In this document: positions 20,604 to 30,004 of the stretch, one piece after another
Layout of the letters: each line of letters begins with the position of its first letter
Numbering within the stretch: the stretch's first letter is position 1
Assembly: GCF_001757355.1 (NCBI RefSeq)
Contig: NZ_MINO01000040.1
Location: 1 to 34,968, forward strand
Reading direction: 5' to 3'
Length of the DNA: 34,968 bases
Source: Sphingobium phenoxybenzoativorans
GTDB lineage: Bacteria; Pseudomonadota; Alphaproteobacteria; Sphingomonadales; Sphingomonadaceae
Position numbers and translations under genes: made by a program
Notes under the pieces: generated by a model
The model's input: only the letters and a program-made list of their open reading frames with translations
Told to the model about the DNA's origin: nothing
The model's database searches: none

Positions 20604-23600
20604 ATGCCTGCCGAACCGATTTCCCCCTTCGCGTCTTTCGCCCCGCCGGTGCGTGAACCCTCCGCGTTGCGTCAGGCGATTACGGCGGCCTATCGCCGAG
20701 CCGAGCCGGATTGCGTTCAGGCGCTGCTGGAACAGGCCACACTTCCCGAAAACATCCGTCAGGCGGCGGCAGGCACCGCCACAGCGCTGGTCACGGCCCT
20801 TCGCGCCAAACATAAAGGGACAGGCGTCGAGGGCCTGGTGCAGGAATATGCCCTGTCCAGCCAGGAGGGCGTTGCCCTCATGTGCCTCGCCGAAGCCCTT
20901 CTCCGCATCCCCGACGATGCGACCCGCGACGCGCTGATCCGGGACAAGATCGCCGATGGCGACTGGAAATCGCATATGGGGGGCGGCCGTTCGCTGTTCG
21001 TCAATGCGGCGACCTGGGGTCTTGTCGTCACGGGAAAGCTCGCCACCAGCGTCAATGATCGCGGTCTAGCCGCCGCCCTCACCCGCCTGATCGCCCGCTG
21101 CGGCGAACCGGTGATCCGGCGCGGCGTCGATATGGCGATGCGGATGATGGGCGAGCAGTTCGTGACCGGCGAGACAATCGCCGAAGCCCTCAGGCGCTCC
21201 CGCCCGCTGGAGGCGCGCGGCTTCGCCTATAGTTACGACATGCTGGGCGAAGCGGCGACCACCGCCGCGGACGCCGCCCGCTATTATGCCGATTATGAGC
21301 AGGCCATCCACGCTATCGGCGCGGCGTCCAACGGACGCGGCATTTATCAAGGCCCTGGCATTTCGATAAAGCTCTCCGCGCTCCACCCCCGTTATTCCCG
21401 CGCCCAGAGCGGCCGGGTGATGGGAGAATTGCTCCCGCGCGTGAAGGCGCTCGCGGCGATCGCCAAATCCTATGGCATCGGCTTCAACATCGATGCCGAG
21501 GAGGCGGACCGGCTGGAACTGTCCCTCGAGATGCTGGAGGATCTGGCGCTCGACCCGGATCTTGCGAACTGGGATGGCCTGGGCTTCGTGGTGCAGGCTT
21601 ATGGCAAGCGCTGCCCCTTCGTGCTCGACTGGATCATCGACCTTGCCCGGCGCGCCGAGCGGCGGATCATGGTCCGGCTGGTCAAGGGCGCCTATTGGGA
21701 TGCGGAGATCAAACGGGCGCAGGTGGATGGCCTGGCCGATTTCCCGGTCTATACCCGGAAAGTCCATACCGACCTTGCCTATATCGCCTGCGCACGGAAA
21801 CTTCTCGGCGCGCGCGACGTCATTTTCCCGCAATTCGCGACCCATAATGCCCAGACGCTGGCGACCATCTACCACATGGCCGGGCCGGATTTCACAGCCG
21901 GCGATTATGAATTTCAGTGCCTGCACGGCATGGGCGAACCGCTTTATGACGAGGTGGTGGGTCAGGACCGGCTGGACCGACCCTGCCGCATCTATGCGCC
22001 CGTCGGCACGCATGAAACGCTGCTTGCCTATCTGGTGCGCCGCCTTCTAGAAAACGGCGCCAACTCCTCCTTCGTCAACCGCATCTCCGATCCCGATGTC
22101 CCGGTTGCCGATTTGATCGCCGATCCGGTCGAGATTGTGCGCGCCATGCCCGTGCCCGGCCGCAAGCATGACCAGATCGACTTGCCTTCGGGCATCTATC
22201 GCGGCCGCCGCAACAGCGACGGGCTAGACCTGTCGAACGAAACCACCCTCGCCGTCCTGACCCCGACGCTTCAGGCCAGCGCGGCGCGGAACTGGACGGC
22301 GGCGCCATCCCTGGGCGGGATGGGCGAAAGTCCGCGCAATGTCCTCAATCCCGCTGATCATGGGGATGTCGTTGGGACAGTCGTGGAGGCATCGCCCGCT
22401 GATGTCGCCGCCGCCCTCGCCCGCGCTAACGACGCCGCCCCCATTTGGGCAGCCACGCCCCCTGCCGATCGCGCCGCCTCCCTGGACCGCGCCGCCGATC
22501 TTATGCAGCAAGCCATGCCCACCCTGCTCGGCCTCATCATGCGCGAGGCGGGGAAATCCCTTCCCAACGCCATTTCCGAAGTAAGGGAGGCCATTGATTT
22601 CCTGCGCTATTATGCCGATCAGGCCCGGCGCACCCTTGGCCCGTCCCATGCGCCTCTTGGGCCTGTGACCTGCATCAGCCCGTGGAATTTCCCACTGGCC
22701 ATCTTCACCGGTCAGATCGCCGCTGCACTGGTCACGGGCAATCCGGTGCTCGCCAAGCCCGCAGAGGAAACGCCGCTGATCGCCGCGGAGGGCGTCCGCA
22801 TTCTGCATGAAGCCGGTATTCCTGCCGAGGTCCTGCAACTGCTGCCCGGCGAGGGCATTGTCGGCGCCGCACTCGTTGCCGCGCCCGAAACCGCCGCCGT
22901 CATGTTCACCGGATCGACCGAGGTCGCCCGGCTCATCCAGAAGCAGCTCGCGGCGCGTCTATCCGCCAATGGCAAGCCCATTCCCCTCATCGCCGAAACT
23001 GGCGGCCAGAACGCCATGATCGTCGACTCCTCAGCGCTGGCCGAACAGGTGGTCGCGGATGTCATCGCTTCCGCCTTCGACAGCGCCGGACAGCGTTGCT
23101 CCGCGCTCCGCATCCTCTGCCTGCAGGAAGAAGCCGCCGGCCGCATCCTCGCCATGCTGAAGGGCGCGCTCCACGAGCTCAGCATTGGCCGCACCGACCG
23201 CCTGTCCGTGGACATCGGCCCTGTCATCACCGGCGAAGCCAAGGCGACGATAGAGGCGCATATCGCCCATATGCGCAGCCTGGGCCATTCCGTCGAGCAG
23301 ATCGGCCTTGCCGCCGAGGCGAGCCGAGGCACTTTCGTCCCGCCGACGATCATTGAGATGGACAGCCTGTCCGACCTTGACCGGGAAGTGTTCGGCCCTG
23401 TGCTGCATGTCATCCGCTACCGCAGGGCACAGCTTGACCGGCTGATAGATGACATCAACGCAACCGGCTACGGCCTGACCTTCGGCCTGCACACGCGCCT
23501 CGACGAAACGATCGCCCATGTCAGCGGCCGGATCAGGGCCGGCAATCTCTATGTCAACCGCAACATCATCGGCGCGGTGGTGGGGGTGCAACCCTTTGGC

Positions 23601-24257
23601 GGACGCGGCCTGTCCGGCACTGGACCGAAGGCAGGCGGGCCGCTCTATCTCGGCCGCCTCGTCGCCAATCCGCCTGTACCGCCACAGCATAGCGCCACCC
23701 GCATCGATCCCGCCCCGTCCGATTTCGCCCTGTCCGATTTCGCATTGTGGCTCGATGCGCAAGGAGACTCGGAACTCGCTGAAAGGGCGCGCCATTATGG
23801 CAGCCTGTCAGCGCTCGGAATGCAGATTGCGCTTCCCGGCCCCGTGGGCGAAAGCAATGTCTATGCCCTTCATCCGCGCGGCCGCATCCTGCTGATGCCG
23901 CAAAGCCGCGCAGGTCTGATCGAACAGCTCGCCGCCATCCTTGCTGCCGGCAATGAAGCCGTCATCCATGGCAAGATCGCGCTGGAAAAGAATGTCCCGG
24001 CAAGCATCGCTACTCGTATAACGCATTCGGGCGATCTTGCCGCCTCCGGTCCCTATGCCGCCGCGCTGATCGAAGGCGACGCCGCGCAGATTATCGCCGC
24101 GCAACAGGCCATCGCCGCCCTCCCCGGCCCGATCCCGCTTGTTCAGGCCCATGACGGCGCGGGCGGCTATTGCCTCGACTGGCTGCTGGAGGAAGTGTCG
24201 ACCTCCATCAACACCACGGCGGCGGGCGGCAATGCCAGCCTGATGACGATCGCGTGA
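20604..24257 (+). CDS. putA: Bifunctional proline dehydrogenase / P5C dehydrogenase
   Basis: PutA oxidises proline to glutamate in two steps, with FAD and then NAD, and channels the intermediate. The protein has 1217 residues from ATG 20604, chosen for the AGAGG six bases upstream rather than GTG 20598. The proline dehydrogenase barrel is marked by VKGAYWDAEIKRAQ, PQFATHNAQT and EFQCLHGMGEPLYDEV, and by RRLLENGANSSF. The aldehyde dehydrogenase half contains FTGSTEVAR, the catalytic Glu798 (LIAETGGQNA) and Cys832 (SAGQRCSALR). The C-terminal extension ends SINTTAAGGNASLMTIA, a conserved PutA motif. E. coli PutA has about 1320 residues with an N-terminal ribbon-helix-helix. This one lacks it, so it is an enzyme only and depends on the divergent Lrp-type regulator for control. 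Confidence 0.97.
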   Translation: MPAEPISPFASFAPPVREPSALRQAITAAYRRAEPDCVQALLEQATLPENIRQAAAGTATALVTALRAKHKGTGVEGLVQEYALSSQEGVALMCLAEALLRIPDDATRDALIRDKIADGDWKSHMGGGRSLFVNAATWGLVVTGKLATSVNDRGLAAALTRLIARCGEPVIRRGVDMAMRMMGEQFVTGETIAEALRRSRPLEARGFAYSYDMLGEAATTAADAARYYADYEQAIHAIGAASNGRGIYQGPGISIKLSALHPRYSRAQSGRVMGELLPRVKALAAIAKSYGIGFNIDAEEADRLELSLEMLEDLALDPDLANWDGLGFVVQAYGKRCPFVLDWIIDLARRAERRIMVRLVKGAYWDAEIKRAQVDGLADFPVYTRKVHTDLAYIACARKLLGARDVIFPQFATHNAQTLATIYHMAGPDFTAGDYEFQCLHGMGEPLYDEVVGQDRLDRPCRIYAPVGTHETLLAYLVRRLLENGANSSFVNRISDPDVPVADLIADPVEIVRAMPVPGRKHDQIDLPSGIYRGRRNSDGLDLSNETTLAVLTPTLQASAARNWTAAPSLGGMGESPRNVLNPADHGDVVGTVVEASPADVAAALARANDAAPIWAATPPADRAASLDRAADLMQQAMPTLLGLIMREAGKSLPNAISEVREAIDFLRYYADQARRTLGPSHAPLGPVTCISPWNFPLAIFTGQIAAALVTGNPVLAKPAEETPLIAAEGVRILHEAGIPAEVLQLLPGEGIVGAALVAAPETAAVMFTGSTEVARLIQKQLAARLSANGKPIPLIAETGGQNAMIVDSSALAEQVVADVIASAFDSAGQRCSALRILCLQEEAAGRILAMLKGALHELSIGRTDRLSVDIGPVITGEAKATIEAHIAHMRSLGHSVEQIGLAAEASRGTFVPPTIIEMDSLSDLDREVFGPVLHVIRYRRAQLDRLIDDINATGYGLTFGLHTRLDETIAHVSGRIRAGNLYVNRNIIGAVVGVQPFGGRGLSGTGPKAGGPLYLGRLVANPPVPPQHSATRIDPAPSDFALSDFALWLDAQGDSELAERARHYGSLSALGMQIALPGPVGESNVYALHPRGRILLMPQSRAGLIEQLAAILAAGNEAVIHGKIALEKNVPASIATRITHSGDLAASGPYAAALIEGDAAQIIAAQQAIAALPGPIPLVQAHDGAGGYCLDWLLEEVSTSINTTAAGGNASLMTIA

Positions 24258-24301
24258 TGCCACTTGACGCCATCCCCAAAACTTAGGATTGCGGGCGCAT
24301 C

Positions 24302-24375
24302 GCGGGTGTAGCTCAATGGCAGAGCAGAAGCTTCCCAAGCTTACGACGAGGGTTCGATTCCCTTCACCCGCTCCA
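24302..24375 (+). tRNA. tRNA-Gly (CCC anticodon)
   Basis: The acceptor stem GCGGGTG (24302-24308) pairs with CACCCGC (24365-24371), followed by T and an encoded CCA. The anticodon loop TTCCCAA carries CCC, reading GGG. The D-arm GCTCAATGGCAGAGC and T-arm GAGGGTTCGATTCCCTT are canonical. It lies in the short gap between putA and the penicillin-binding protein. No att-like repeat is associated. Confidence 0.95.
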
Positions 24376-24404
24376 ATCGTGCGACGTTCCCGAAAGGGGA
24401 GCTT

Positions 24405-24430
24405 GACTGTATCATGTCAATAATACAGTC
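24405..24430. repeat. Inverted repeat upstream of the penicillin-binding protein gene
   Basis: GACTGTAT (24405-24412) and ATACAGTC (24423-24430) form an 8-bp inverted repeat with a 10-base spacer, 12 bases before the next start. It could be an operator, a leader hairpin or a weak tRNA terminator. Confidence 0.35.
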
Positions 24431-24442
24431 TATCCGTCAGTC

Positions 24443-26491
24443 ATGAACGAAGCACCCTCTGGCCCCGTGGACTTTGGCGCGACGCCGCATGCCGCGACGA
24501 CGGGACCGGCTCCGTTTGGTGGCCCGCCCAGTTCCTTTCCGCCGCCAACGCCTTTCCGCAAGAAGCTGCGCATCCTCGCGTGGATCGCGGCCGGGTTGCT
24601 CGCCATCTTCTTCGCGCTGGTCGCCTGGCTGGCGGTCACTGCGCCGCTTTCGCGTTCGCTCAAGCCTATCGCGCCGCCCAGCATCACGCTGATCTCCGCC
24701 GACGCGAAGGTCATCGCGCGCAAGGGTGCGATTATCGACAAGCCAGTCGCCATCGCCGACCTGCCCAAACGCGTGCCCGAAGCCTTCATGGCGATCGAGG
24801 ATCGCCGCTTCTACAGCCATTGGGGCATCGACCCGCGCGGCATCGCCCGCGCCATGTGGCGCAACCTGTGGGCGGGCGGCACCAAGGAGGGCGGCAGCAC
24901 CATCACCCAGCAGCTCGCGAAGGGCGTGTTCCTGAACAATGACCGCACCGCCGGGCGTAAACTGCGCGAGGCGCTGATCGCCTTCTGGCTGGAAGCGTGG
25001 CTGACCAAGGACCAGATCCTCGAACGCTATCTGTCCAACGTCTATTTCGGCGACAATGTCTACGGCCTGCGCGCCGCCTCTCTCCACTATTTCAACCGGC
25101 AGCCAGAGAGGCTGACGGTCGCGCAGGCGGCCATGCTCGCCGGACTGCTCAAGGCGCCCTCCCGCCTTGCCCCGACCAGCAATCTGGAGGGCGCCCGCGC
25201 CCGCGCGAAGCTCGTCATCCATGCAATGGTCGAGGCCGGTTTCCTGACGCCGGAGCAGGAGCGCGAAACCCGCCCCGCTATCCTCGACGTGACGGAAGCG
25301 CCGGAATCGACCAGCGGCACCTATTTCGCCGACTGGGTGCTGCCGGAGGCGCGCGATCGCGCCGGGGCTGTCTATGGCGCGCAGGACGTGACCACCACGA
25401 TGGATTCGAAGCTGCAGAAAATAGCCGAGGGCGCTGCCCGCCGCGCGCCGCTGGGCAAGGCGCAGGTCGCCATCGTCACCATGAAGCCGGATGGCAGCGT
25501 CGTCGCCATGATCGGTGGGAAAAGCTACCAGAAAAGCGCCTTCAACCGCGCGATCCAGGCGCGACGGCAGCCCGGCTCCACCTTCAAGCTGTTCGTCTAC
25601 CTTGCCGCCTTCCGCGCCGGGATGACCCCGGACGACATGATCGACGACACCCCGATCACGGAGGGCGAATATCGCCCCGCCAATCATGACCGCAAATATC
25701 GCGGCCGCATCACCTTGCGTCAGGCATTTGCCGTGTCCAGCAACGTCGCCGCCGTCCGTTTGGCGGAAAAGGTGGGCATCAGGAACGTGATCCGGGCGGC
25801 TCGCGACCTTGGCGTGCGCAGCCCGCTGGGCGAGGACCCCAGCCTTGCGCTCGGCACATCGGAAATCACCCTGCTGGAGCTGACACAAGCCTATGCGTCC
25901 GTCGCCGCGGGGGCCTATCCGGTTATCGGCCATGGCCTGCCGCCGGAGGAACAGAGCTGGCTCGCCAAGCTGATGGACCGGCAGAAGGCGTTCAGCGATG
26001 ATGAGCTGGAGATGATCCGCGACCTTCTCTCCTCCGCCGCCAATCGCGGCACCGGCAGCGCAGCCGCGCTGCGCACCAGCACCTTCGGCAAGACCGGCAC
26101 GACGCAGGATAATCGCGACGCCTTGTTCGTCGGCTATGCCGGGGGTCTGGTGACGGCGGTGTGGGTCGGTAATGACGACAACACCCCGCTCCCCGGCATA
26201 GCGGGCGGCGGCATCCCGGCGCGCATCTGGCGCGATTTCACCTCCCGCGCCATCGGCGAACCGACCGAAACGGAGACCCCCGCCGACAATGACGAGGATC
26301 TGGTTAACGCCATCGCCAATATCAGCGTGGAAACCAACATCGGCAATCTGTCGATCGGCGTCGGCCCCAACGGCCTAAACCTCGACATTGCGCCGCTGCG
26401 GCCCACCGAACCTGCGCCCAGCGGACCGGTCGCGCCGCCGCCCCTTCCCGCCACGGCCCCGGCGCAACAACCGGCGGAAAAGCAGCAATAG
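24443..26491 (+). CDS. Bifunctional penicillin-binding protein (class A, PBP1-type)
   Basis: The enzyme polymerises and crosslinks peptidoglycan at the inner membrane. The product has 682 residues. A proline-rich cytoplasmic tail (1-38) leads to one membrane helix (about 43-65). The GT51 glycosyltransferase domain carries the catalytic Glu in EDRRFYSHWGID (E119) and EGGSTITQQLAK (149-160). The transpeptidase domain has S379-T-F-K382, SxN at 432-434 and KTG at 550-552, all intact. The C-terminus is proline/alanine-rich. The length is shorter than E. coli PBP1a, as in many alphaproteobacterial class A enzymes, and the OB-like insert is absent. The start at 24443 has no strong ribosome binding site. 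An LpoA-like lipoprotein is encoded a few kilobases downstream. Confidence 0.95.
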   Translation: MNEAPSGPVDFGATPHAATTGPAPFGGPPSSFPPPTPFRKKLRILAWIAAGLLAIFFALVAWLAVTAPLSRSLKPIAPPSITLISADAKVIARKGAIIDKPVAIADLPKRVPEAFMAIEDRRFYSHWGIDPRGIARAMWRNLWAGGTKEGGSTITQQLAKGVFLNNDRTAGRKLREALIAFWLEAWLTKDQILERYLSNVYFGDNVYGLRAASLHYFNRQPERLTVAQAAMLAGLLKAPSRLAPTSNLEGARARAKLVIHAMVEAGFLTPEQERETRPAILDVTEAPESTSGTYFADWVLPEARDRAGAVYGAQDVTTTMDSKLQKIAEGAARRAPLGKAQVAIVTMKPDGSVVAMIGGKSYQKSAFNRAIQARRQPGSTFKLFVYLAAFRAGMTPDDMIDDTPITEGEYRPANHDRKYRGRITLRQAFAVSSNVAAVRLAEKVGIRNVIRAARDLGVRSPLGEDPSLALGTSEITLLELTQAYASVAAGAYPVIGHGLPPEEQSWLAKLMDRQKAFSDDELEMIRDLLSSAANRGTGSAAALRTSTFGKTGTTQDNRDALFVGYAGGLVTAVWVGNDDNTPLPGIAGGGIPARIWRDFTSRAIGEPTETETPADNDEDLVNAIANISVETNIGNLSIGVGPNGLNLDIAPLRPTEPAPSGPVAPPPLPATAPAQQPAEKQQ

Positions 26492-26621
26492 CCCGCGCTT
26501 TGCGTTTTTCCTGTTTCTGCTCTGTTGCGGTGCGACAATCCCGCTGGCAATTCCGGTAAAGCCGGGGGATATTCCGCGCGCCGGCGGATCGCCGGGCAAA
26601 GCTTTTCACGGGAGACGCACT

Positions 26622-27863
26622 ATGGCCCGCATGGTCCCGACCGCCAGCCTTTCCGCCCTGCTCGCCCTCGCTTGCCTGTCCGCCTCCGCAACGGCCCAGA
26701 ACGGCAGCCAGACACCCGCCGGCAAGCCCGCCGCGCGCGAACCCGCACTCGCGGCGCTCTTTGTCGAGGATATCGCGCCAGCGGGAACCCCCATCCCCCG
26801 TTTCAAGGTCGACGCCGCCTGGCCGACCATGCCCGACGACATGATGCTGGGGCAGGTCAGCGGCGTAGCGGTCGACAAGGACGATGACGTCTGGGTGATC
26901 CACCGCCCCCATTCGCTGGGGGCTACCGACACCGGCCTGGCGCTCAACCCGCCCGCCGCCAAATGTTGCCGCCCCGCCCCGACCATCGTCCGCTTCAGTA
27001 AGGCAGGGGCCTATCTCGACGGCTGGGGCGGGCCGGACACTGGCCCCGTGATCGATGGCGTCAGCCAGTGGCCAAAATCCGGCCACGGCATTTATGTCGA
27101 TGCGGACAAGACCGTCTGGTTCGGCGGCAATGGCGATGGCGACCACGCCGTCCTGAATTTCACCGCCGACGGCAAGTTCATCCGCAGTTTCGGCAGGCGC
27201 GAAAAGACGGCGGGCAATCAGGACAAGGCATCGCTCGGCAACCCGTCGGACATATTCCACGAGGGCAATGAGGTGCTGGTCGCGGATGGCTATATCAACA
27301 AGCGGATCATGGGCTTTGACGGCAAGGCGAACGGCTTTCGCGAATATTGGGGCGCCTATGCCACGCCGCCCGCCGACATCCCCTCGGACGGCCATTTCGA
27401 CGTGAGCAAGGCGATGAGCGACGCGGATGGCGGCGCGAACCCGCAGGCGAAGAATTTCGGCGATATCGTCCATTGCATCGTCAAGACGAAGGGCGGCGAC
27501 TATTATGTCTGCGACCGGCGCAACAACCGCGCCCAGCTTTTCCGCAGGGACGCCAAGGGCAAGATGCAGTTTGTCCGGGATGTCGCCATCGCTCCCGAAA
27601 CGCGCGGCACCCGTACGGTGACGGACGTCGCCCTCTCTCCGGACGAAAAATATCTCTACATCGCAGACATGATGAATGGCCGCATCTGGATACTCCTGCG
27701 CGAAACGCATCAAGTGCTGGGCGCGATCGGCCGTAACGGTCGGCAGGCCGGGCAATTTACCTGGCTGCACAGTATCGCCACCGACTCGGCGGGCAATATT
27801 TATGCGACGGAAGTATCCACGGGCCGGCGGGTTCAGAAGCTGGTATTCACTGGCTTCGACTAA
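26622..27863 (+). CDS. Secreted NHL-repeat beta-propeller protein
   Basis: The product has 413 residues from ATG 26622, with GGGAGA eight bases upstream. The N-terminal MARMVPTASLSALLALACLS and following residues to about 25 form a signal peptide. The mature part has repeated beta-propeller blades of the NHL type: VSGVAVDKDDDVWVIHRPHS, GHGIYVDADKTVWFGGNGDG, FHEGNEVLVADGYINKRIMG, and the final LHSIATDSAGNIYATEVSTG. Such proteins include peptidylglycine-lyase-like and scaffold proteins. No catalytic set is recognised, so the substrate is unknown. An open frame upstream to 26388 overlaps the preceding gene and is not coding. Periplasmic location is expected. Confidence 0.85.
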   Translation: MARMVPTASLSALLALACLSASATAQNGSQTPAGKPAAREPALAALFVEDIAPAGTPIPRFKVDAAWPTMPDDMMLGQVSGVAVDKDDDVWVIHRPHSLGATDTGLALNPPAAKCCRPAPTIVRFSKAGAYLDGWGGPDTGPVIDGVSQWPKSGHGIYVDADKTVWFGGNGDGDHAVLNFTADGKFIRSFGRREKTAGNQDKASLGNPSDIFHEGNEVLVADGYINKRIMGFDGKANGFREYWGAYATPPADIPSDGHFDVSKAMSDADGGANPQAKNFGDIVHCIVKTKGGDYYVCDRRNNRAQLFRRDAKGKMQFVRDVAIAPETRGTRTVTDVALSPDEKYLYIADMMNGRIWILLRETHQVLGAIGRNGRQAGQFTWLHSIATDSAGNIYATEVSTGRRVQKLVFTGFD

Positions 27864-27958
27864 GTAGCGACTGGCCTGTGCGCCCTTCACGGGATGACGG
27901 GGGATGAGCGTCCTTCTATAGCGGCGCCAACGAATCATCCGCCGGAAGGGGCCGACCC

Positions 27959-28612
27959 ATGAAATTCTTCGCCGACACCGCCGACATCGCCGACATCACT
28001 GAACTGGCCGCCACCGGCCTGCTGGACGGCGTGACCACCAACCCGTCGCTGATCCACAAGTCCGGCCGCAAATTCGTCGAGGTCGTTGCGGAAATCTGCA
28101 AGCTCACCGACGGTCCGGTTTCCGCCGAAGTCGTCGCGCTCGACCATCCCACGATGATGAAGGAAGCGGAAATCCTGCGGAAGATTGCGGACAATGTCTG
28201 CATCAAGGTGCCGCTGACCATCGACGGCCTCAAGACCTGCAAGGCGCTGTCGGATGAGGGCACGATGGTCAATGTGACCCTCTGCTTCTCCGCCAATCAG
28301 GCGCTGCTTGCGGCAAAGGCGGGCGCGACCTTCATCTCTCCCTTCGTTGGCCGCCACGATGACAATGGCTTTGACGGCATGAAACTGATCGAGGACATCC
28401 GCCTCATCTACGACAATTACGCCTTTGAGACCGAGATTTTGGTCGCCAGCGTCCGCCACCCCATCCACGTCCTTGAGGCCGCAAAGATCGGCGCAGACGT
28501 GATGACTGCGCCCCCGGCCGTCATCAAGGCGCTGTTCAACCATGTCCTGACCGACAAGGGCATCGCCGGCTTCCTGGCGGACTGGGAAAAGACCGGCCAG
28601 ACCATCGTTTGA
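27959..28612 (+). CDS. tal: Transaldolase (small, FSA/TalC-type)
   Basis: The product has 217 residues, typical of the short decameric transaldolase family of the pentose phosphate pathway. The Schiff-base lysine is K83 ([10 protein letters not shown]). Other conserved parts are [19 protein letters not shown] and [16 protein letters not shown]. The position after SP is Phe, as in true transaldolases, where fructose-6-phosphate aldolase has Tyr. This supports transaldolase activity. The start has an AAGGGG ribosome binding site eight bases upstream. A palindromic repeat lies directly downstream. Confidence 0.94.
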   Translation: MKFFADTADIADITELAATGLLDGVTTNPSLIHKSGRKFVEVVAEICKLTDGPVSAEVVALDHPTMMKEAEILRKIADNVCIKVPLTIDGLKTCKALSDEGTMVNVTLCFSANQALLAAKAGATFISPFVGRHDDNGFDGMKLIEDIRLIYDNYAFETEILVASVRHPIHVLEAAKIGADVMTAPPAVIKALFNHVLTDKGIAGFLADWEKTGQTIV

Positions 28613-28630
28613 GGAATGATCACCGCATTC

Positions 28631-28765
28631 CGTTCGCCCTGAGCGAAGTCGAAGCCTGTCCTGAGCGCCTGCCGCAGGCGGGCAGTCGAAGGGGGCTCTG
28701 CCGAGCGTAAGCGAGGCGCCTTCACTCCGTTCAGGTCAGGGCTTCGACTTCGCTCAGCCTGAACG
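28631..28765. repeat. Palindromic intergenic repeat, family 1, copy A
   Basis: The 26-base arms (28631-28656 and 28740-28765) are complementary apart from three central-outer mismatches. Their core, GAGCGAAGTCGAAG, and its complement also occur in copy B at 31217-31314. The inside contains further short inverted repeats (CGCCTGCCGCAGGCG). It lies between the convergent transaldolase and LpoA-like genes and may act as a transcription end structure. Sequences with this core are familiar REP-like repeats in sphingomonad genomes. Confidence 0.7.
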
Positions 28766-28796
28766 GGAAGGAGCCTCAGGACTGTTCGCTGTGCTC

Positions 28797-29993
28797 TTAC
28801 TGCCCAAACCCCTTGGGCGCCGCGTCAATCACGGTGAAGCTCCCCGGATTGATCTGGCTCACCTCCAGCGCCCGCTCGGCAACCCCGTTCGCGCCGAAGC
28901 GGAACGCCCCGTCGATCCCGGTGAAGCCGCCCGCATCGCTCAGCCGCCTGGCCGGGAACGGCGTGCCCGGCTTCCACTCCTGCGACATCTTCACCGTCAG
29001 CAGCACGGCGTCATAACCGAGCGAGGACAGGCGGAACGGCGCGGCGCCGAACCGCGCGCGATATTTCGTCGCTAGCTGCCGGTAATAGGTGTCGGACACG
29101 CTCGCAAACCATGCGCCGTTGACCGCGGCATTGCCCGCCAGCGCGCTTTCCGTGTTCCACAGTTCCGTGCCCAGGATACGCGCGCCGGCCGCGCCGCGCT
29201 TGCGCACGAGCGGCGCGATCTGGATCGCCGTGCGGCCGCTGTCAGCGATCAGGATCGCGTCATAGGCGTCGCCCTGCGGCAGCTTCTGAACGGCCGCCGC
29301 AAATGATCCGGCCGACCGGTCGAACGTCTGCATGGACACCACCGTCCCGCCCGCGCTTTCGACCGTGCGCAGCAGCGCGTTGCCCGACCGCTCACCATAG
29401 ACGCCGCGCGGCACCAGCGCAGCGAACCGGGTCAGCCCCTTGCCCCGCGCATAGGTGATCACCCGCTCGATCGACTGGGTGGGGCTGTATCCCATCAGAT
29501 AGGTGCCGTTGCCCGCGACGCTGCTGTCGTTGGAAAAGCTGATGACCGGCACCCCGGCCTTCTGCGCGATCGGGCTGACGGCGCGCACGTCCGATGCGAT
29601 CAGGGGACCGAGGATCAGCTTGTTGCCCTCCGCAATCGCCTTCTGCGCAGCCGCGCCCGCGCCCAGATTCGTGTCATAGGTGGTGACGCGCACCTTTTCC
29701 GTCCGGCTGTCCAGCAGCGCCAGCGTCGTTGCATTGGCGATGGACTGGCCGACACCGGCATTCGGTCCGGTCATCGGCACCAGCAGGGCGACGCGATTGC
29801 GCAGCGTGTCGGTGGGCAGACCCTGCTCCACGCCCGGCTGAGTCGTGACGGGCGGCGGCGTCGGACCGGTGCCTTTGGGAACGATGGACTGACAGGCAGC
29901 GACCAGCAAAGTGCAGGCGGCAAACAGAATGCGCCCGCTTCTTCCCATCGCGGACCATATGCCCGCTTGCCGTCCGGCACCCGTCTCTGTCAT
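28797..29993 (-). CDS. LpoA-like lipoprotein with a periplasmic-binding fold
   Basis: The product has 398 residues. The N-terminal region carries a lipoprotein signal ending LLVAAC, with Cys as the lipidated residue. The rest is a type I periplasmic-binding-protein fold (VALLVPMTGPNAGVGQSIAN, LILGPLIASDVRAVSPIAQK, VPVISFSNDSSVAGNGTYLM). This is the penicillin-binding protein activator (LpoA/YraM) layout without the N-terminal TPR domain of E. coli LpoA. The adjacent rsmI and yraN match the E. coli yraL-yraM-yraN neighbourhood. The start at 29993 has a good AAGGAAAG site. ATG 29948 is an alternative that would leave more room for the divergent rsmI promoter, since the two starts are only 11 bases apart. 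Confidence 0.88.
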   Translation of the reverse strand: MTETGAGRQAGIWSAMGRSGRILFAACTLLVAACQSIVPKGTGPTPPPVTTQPGVEQGLPTDTLRNRVALLVPMTGPNAGVGQSIANATTLALLDSRTEKVRVTTYDTNLGAGAAAQKAIAEGNKLILGPLIASDVRAVSPIAQKAGVPVISFSNDSSVAGNGTYLMGYSPTQSIERVITYARGKGLTRFAALVPRGVYGERSGNALLRTVESAGGTVVSMQTFDRSAGSFAAAVQKLPQGDAYDAILIADSGRTAIQIAPLVRKRGAAGARILGTELWNTESALAGNAAVNGAWFASVSDTYYRQLATKYRARFGAAPFRLSSLGYDAVLLTVKMSQEWKPGTPFPARRLSDAGGFTGIDGAFRFGANGVAERALEVSQINPGSFTVIDAAPKGFGQ

Positions 29994-30004
29994 CTGCTTT
30001 CCTT

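Noticed and set aside
24437..25933. Long minus-strand frame opposite the penicillin-binding protein
   Set aside because: It is a shadow frame. All catalytic motifs are on the plus strand.
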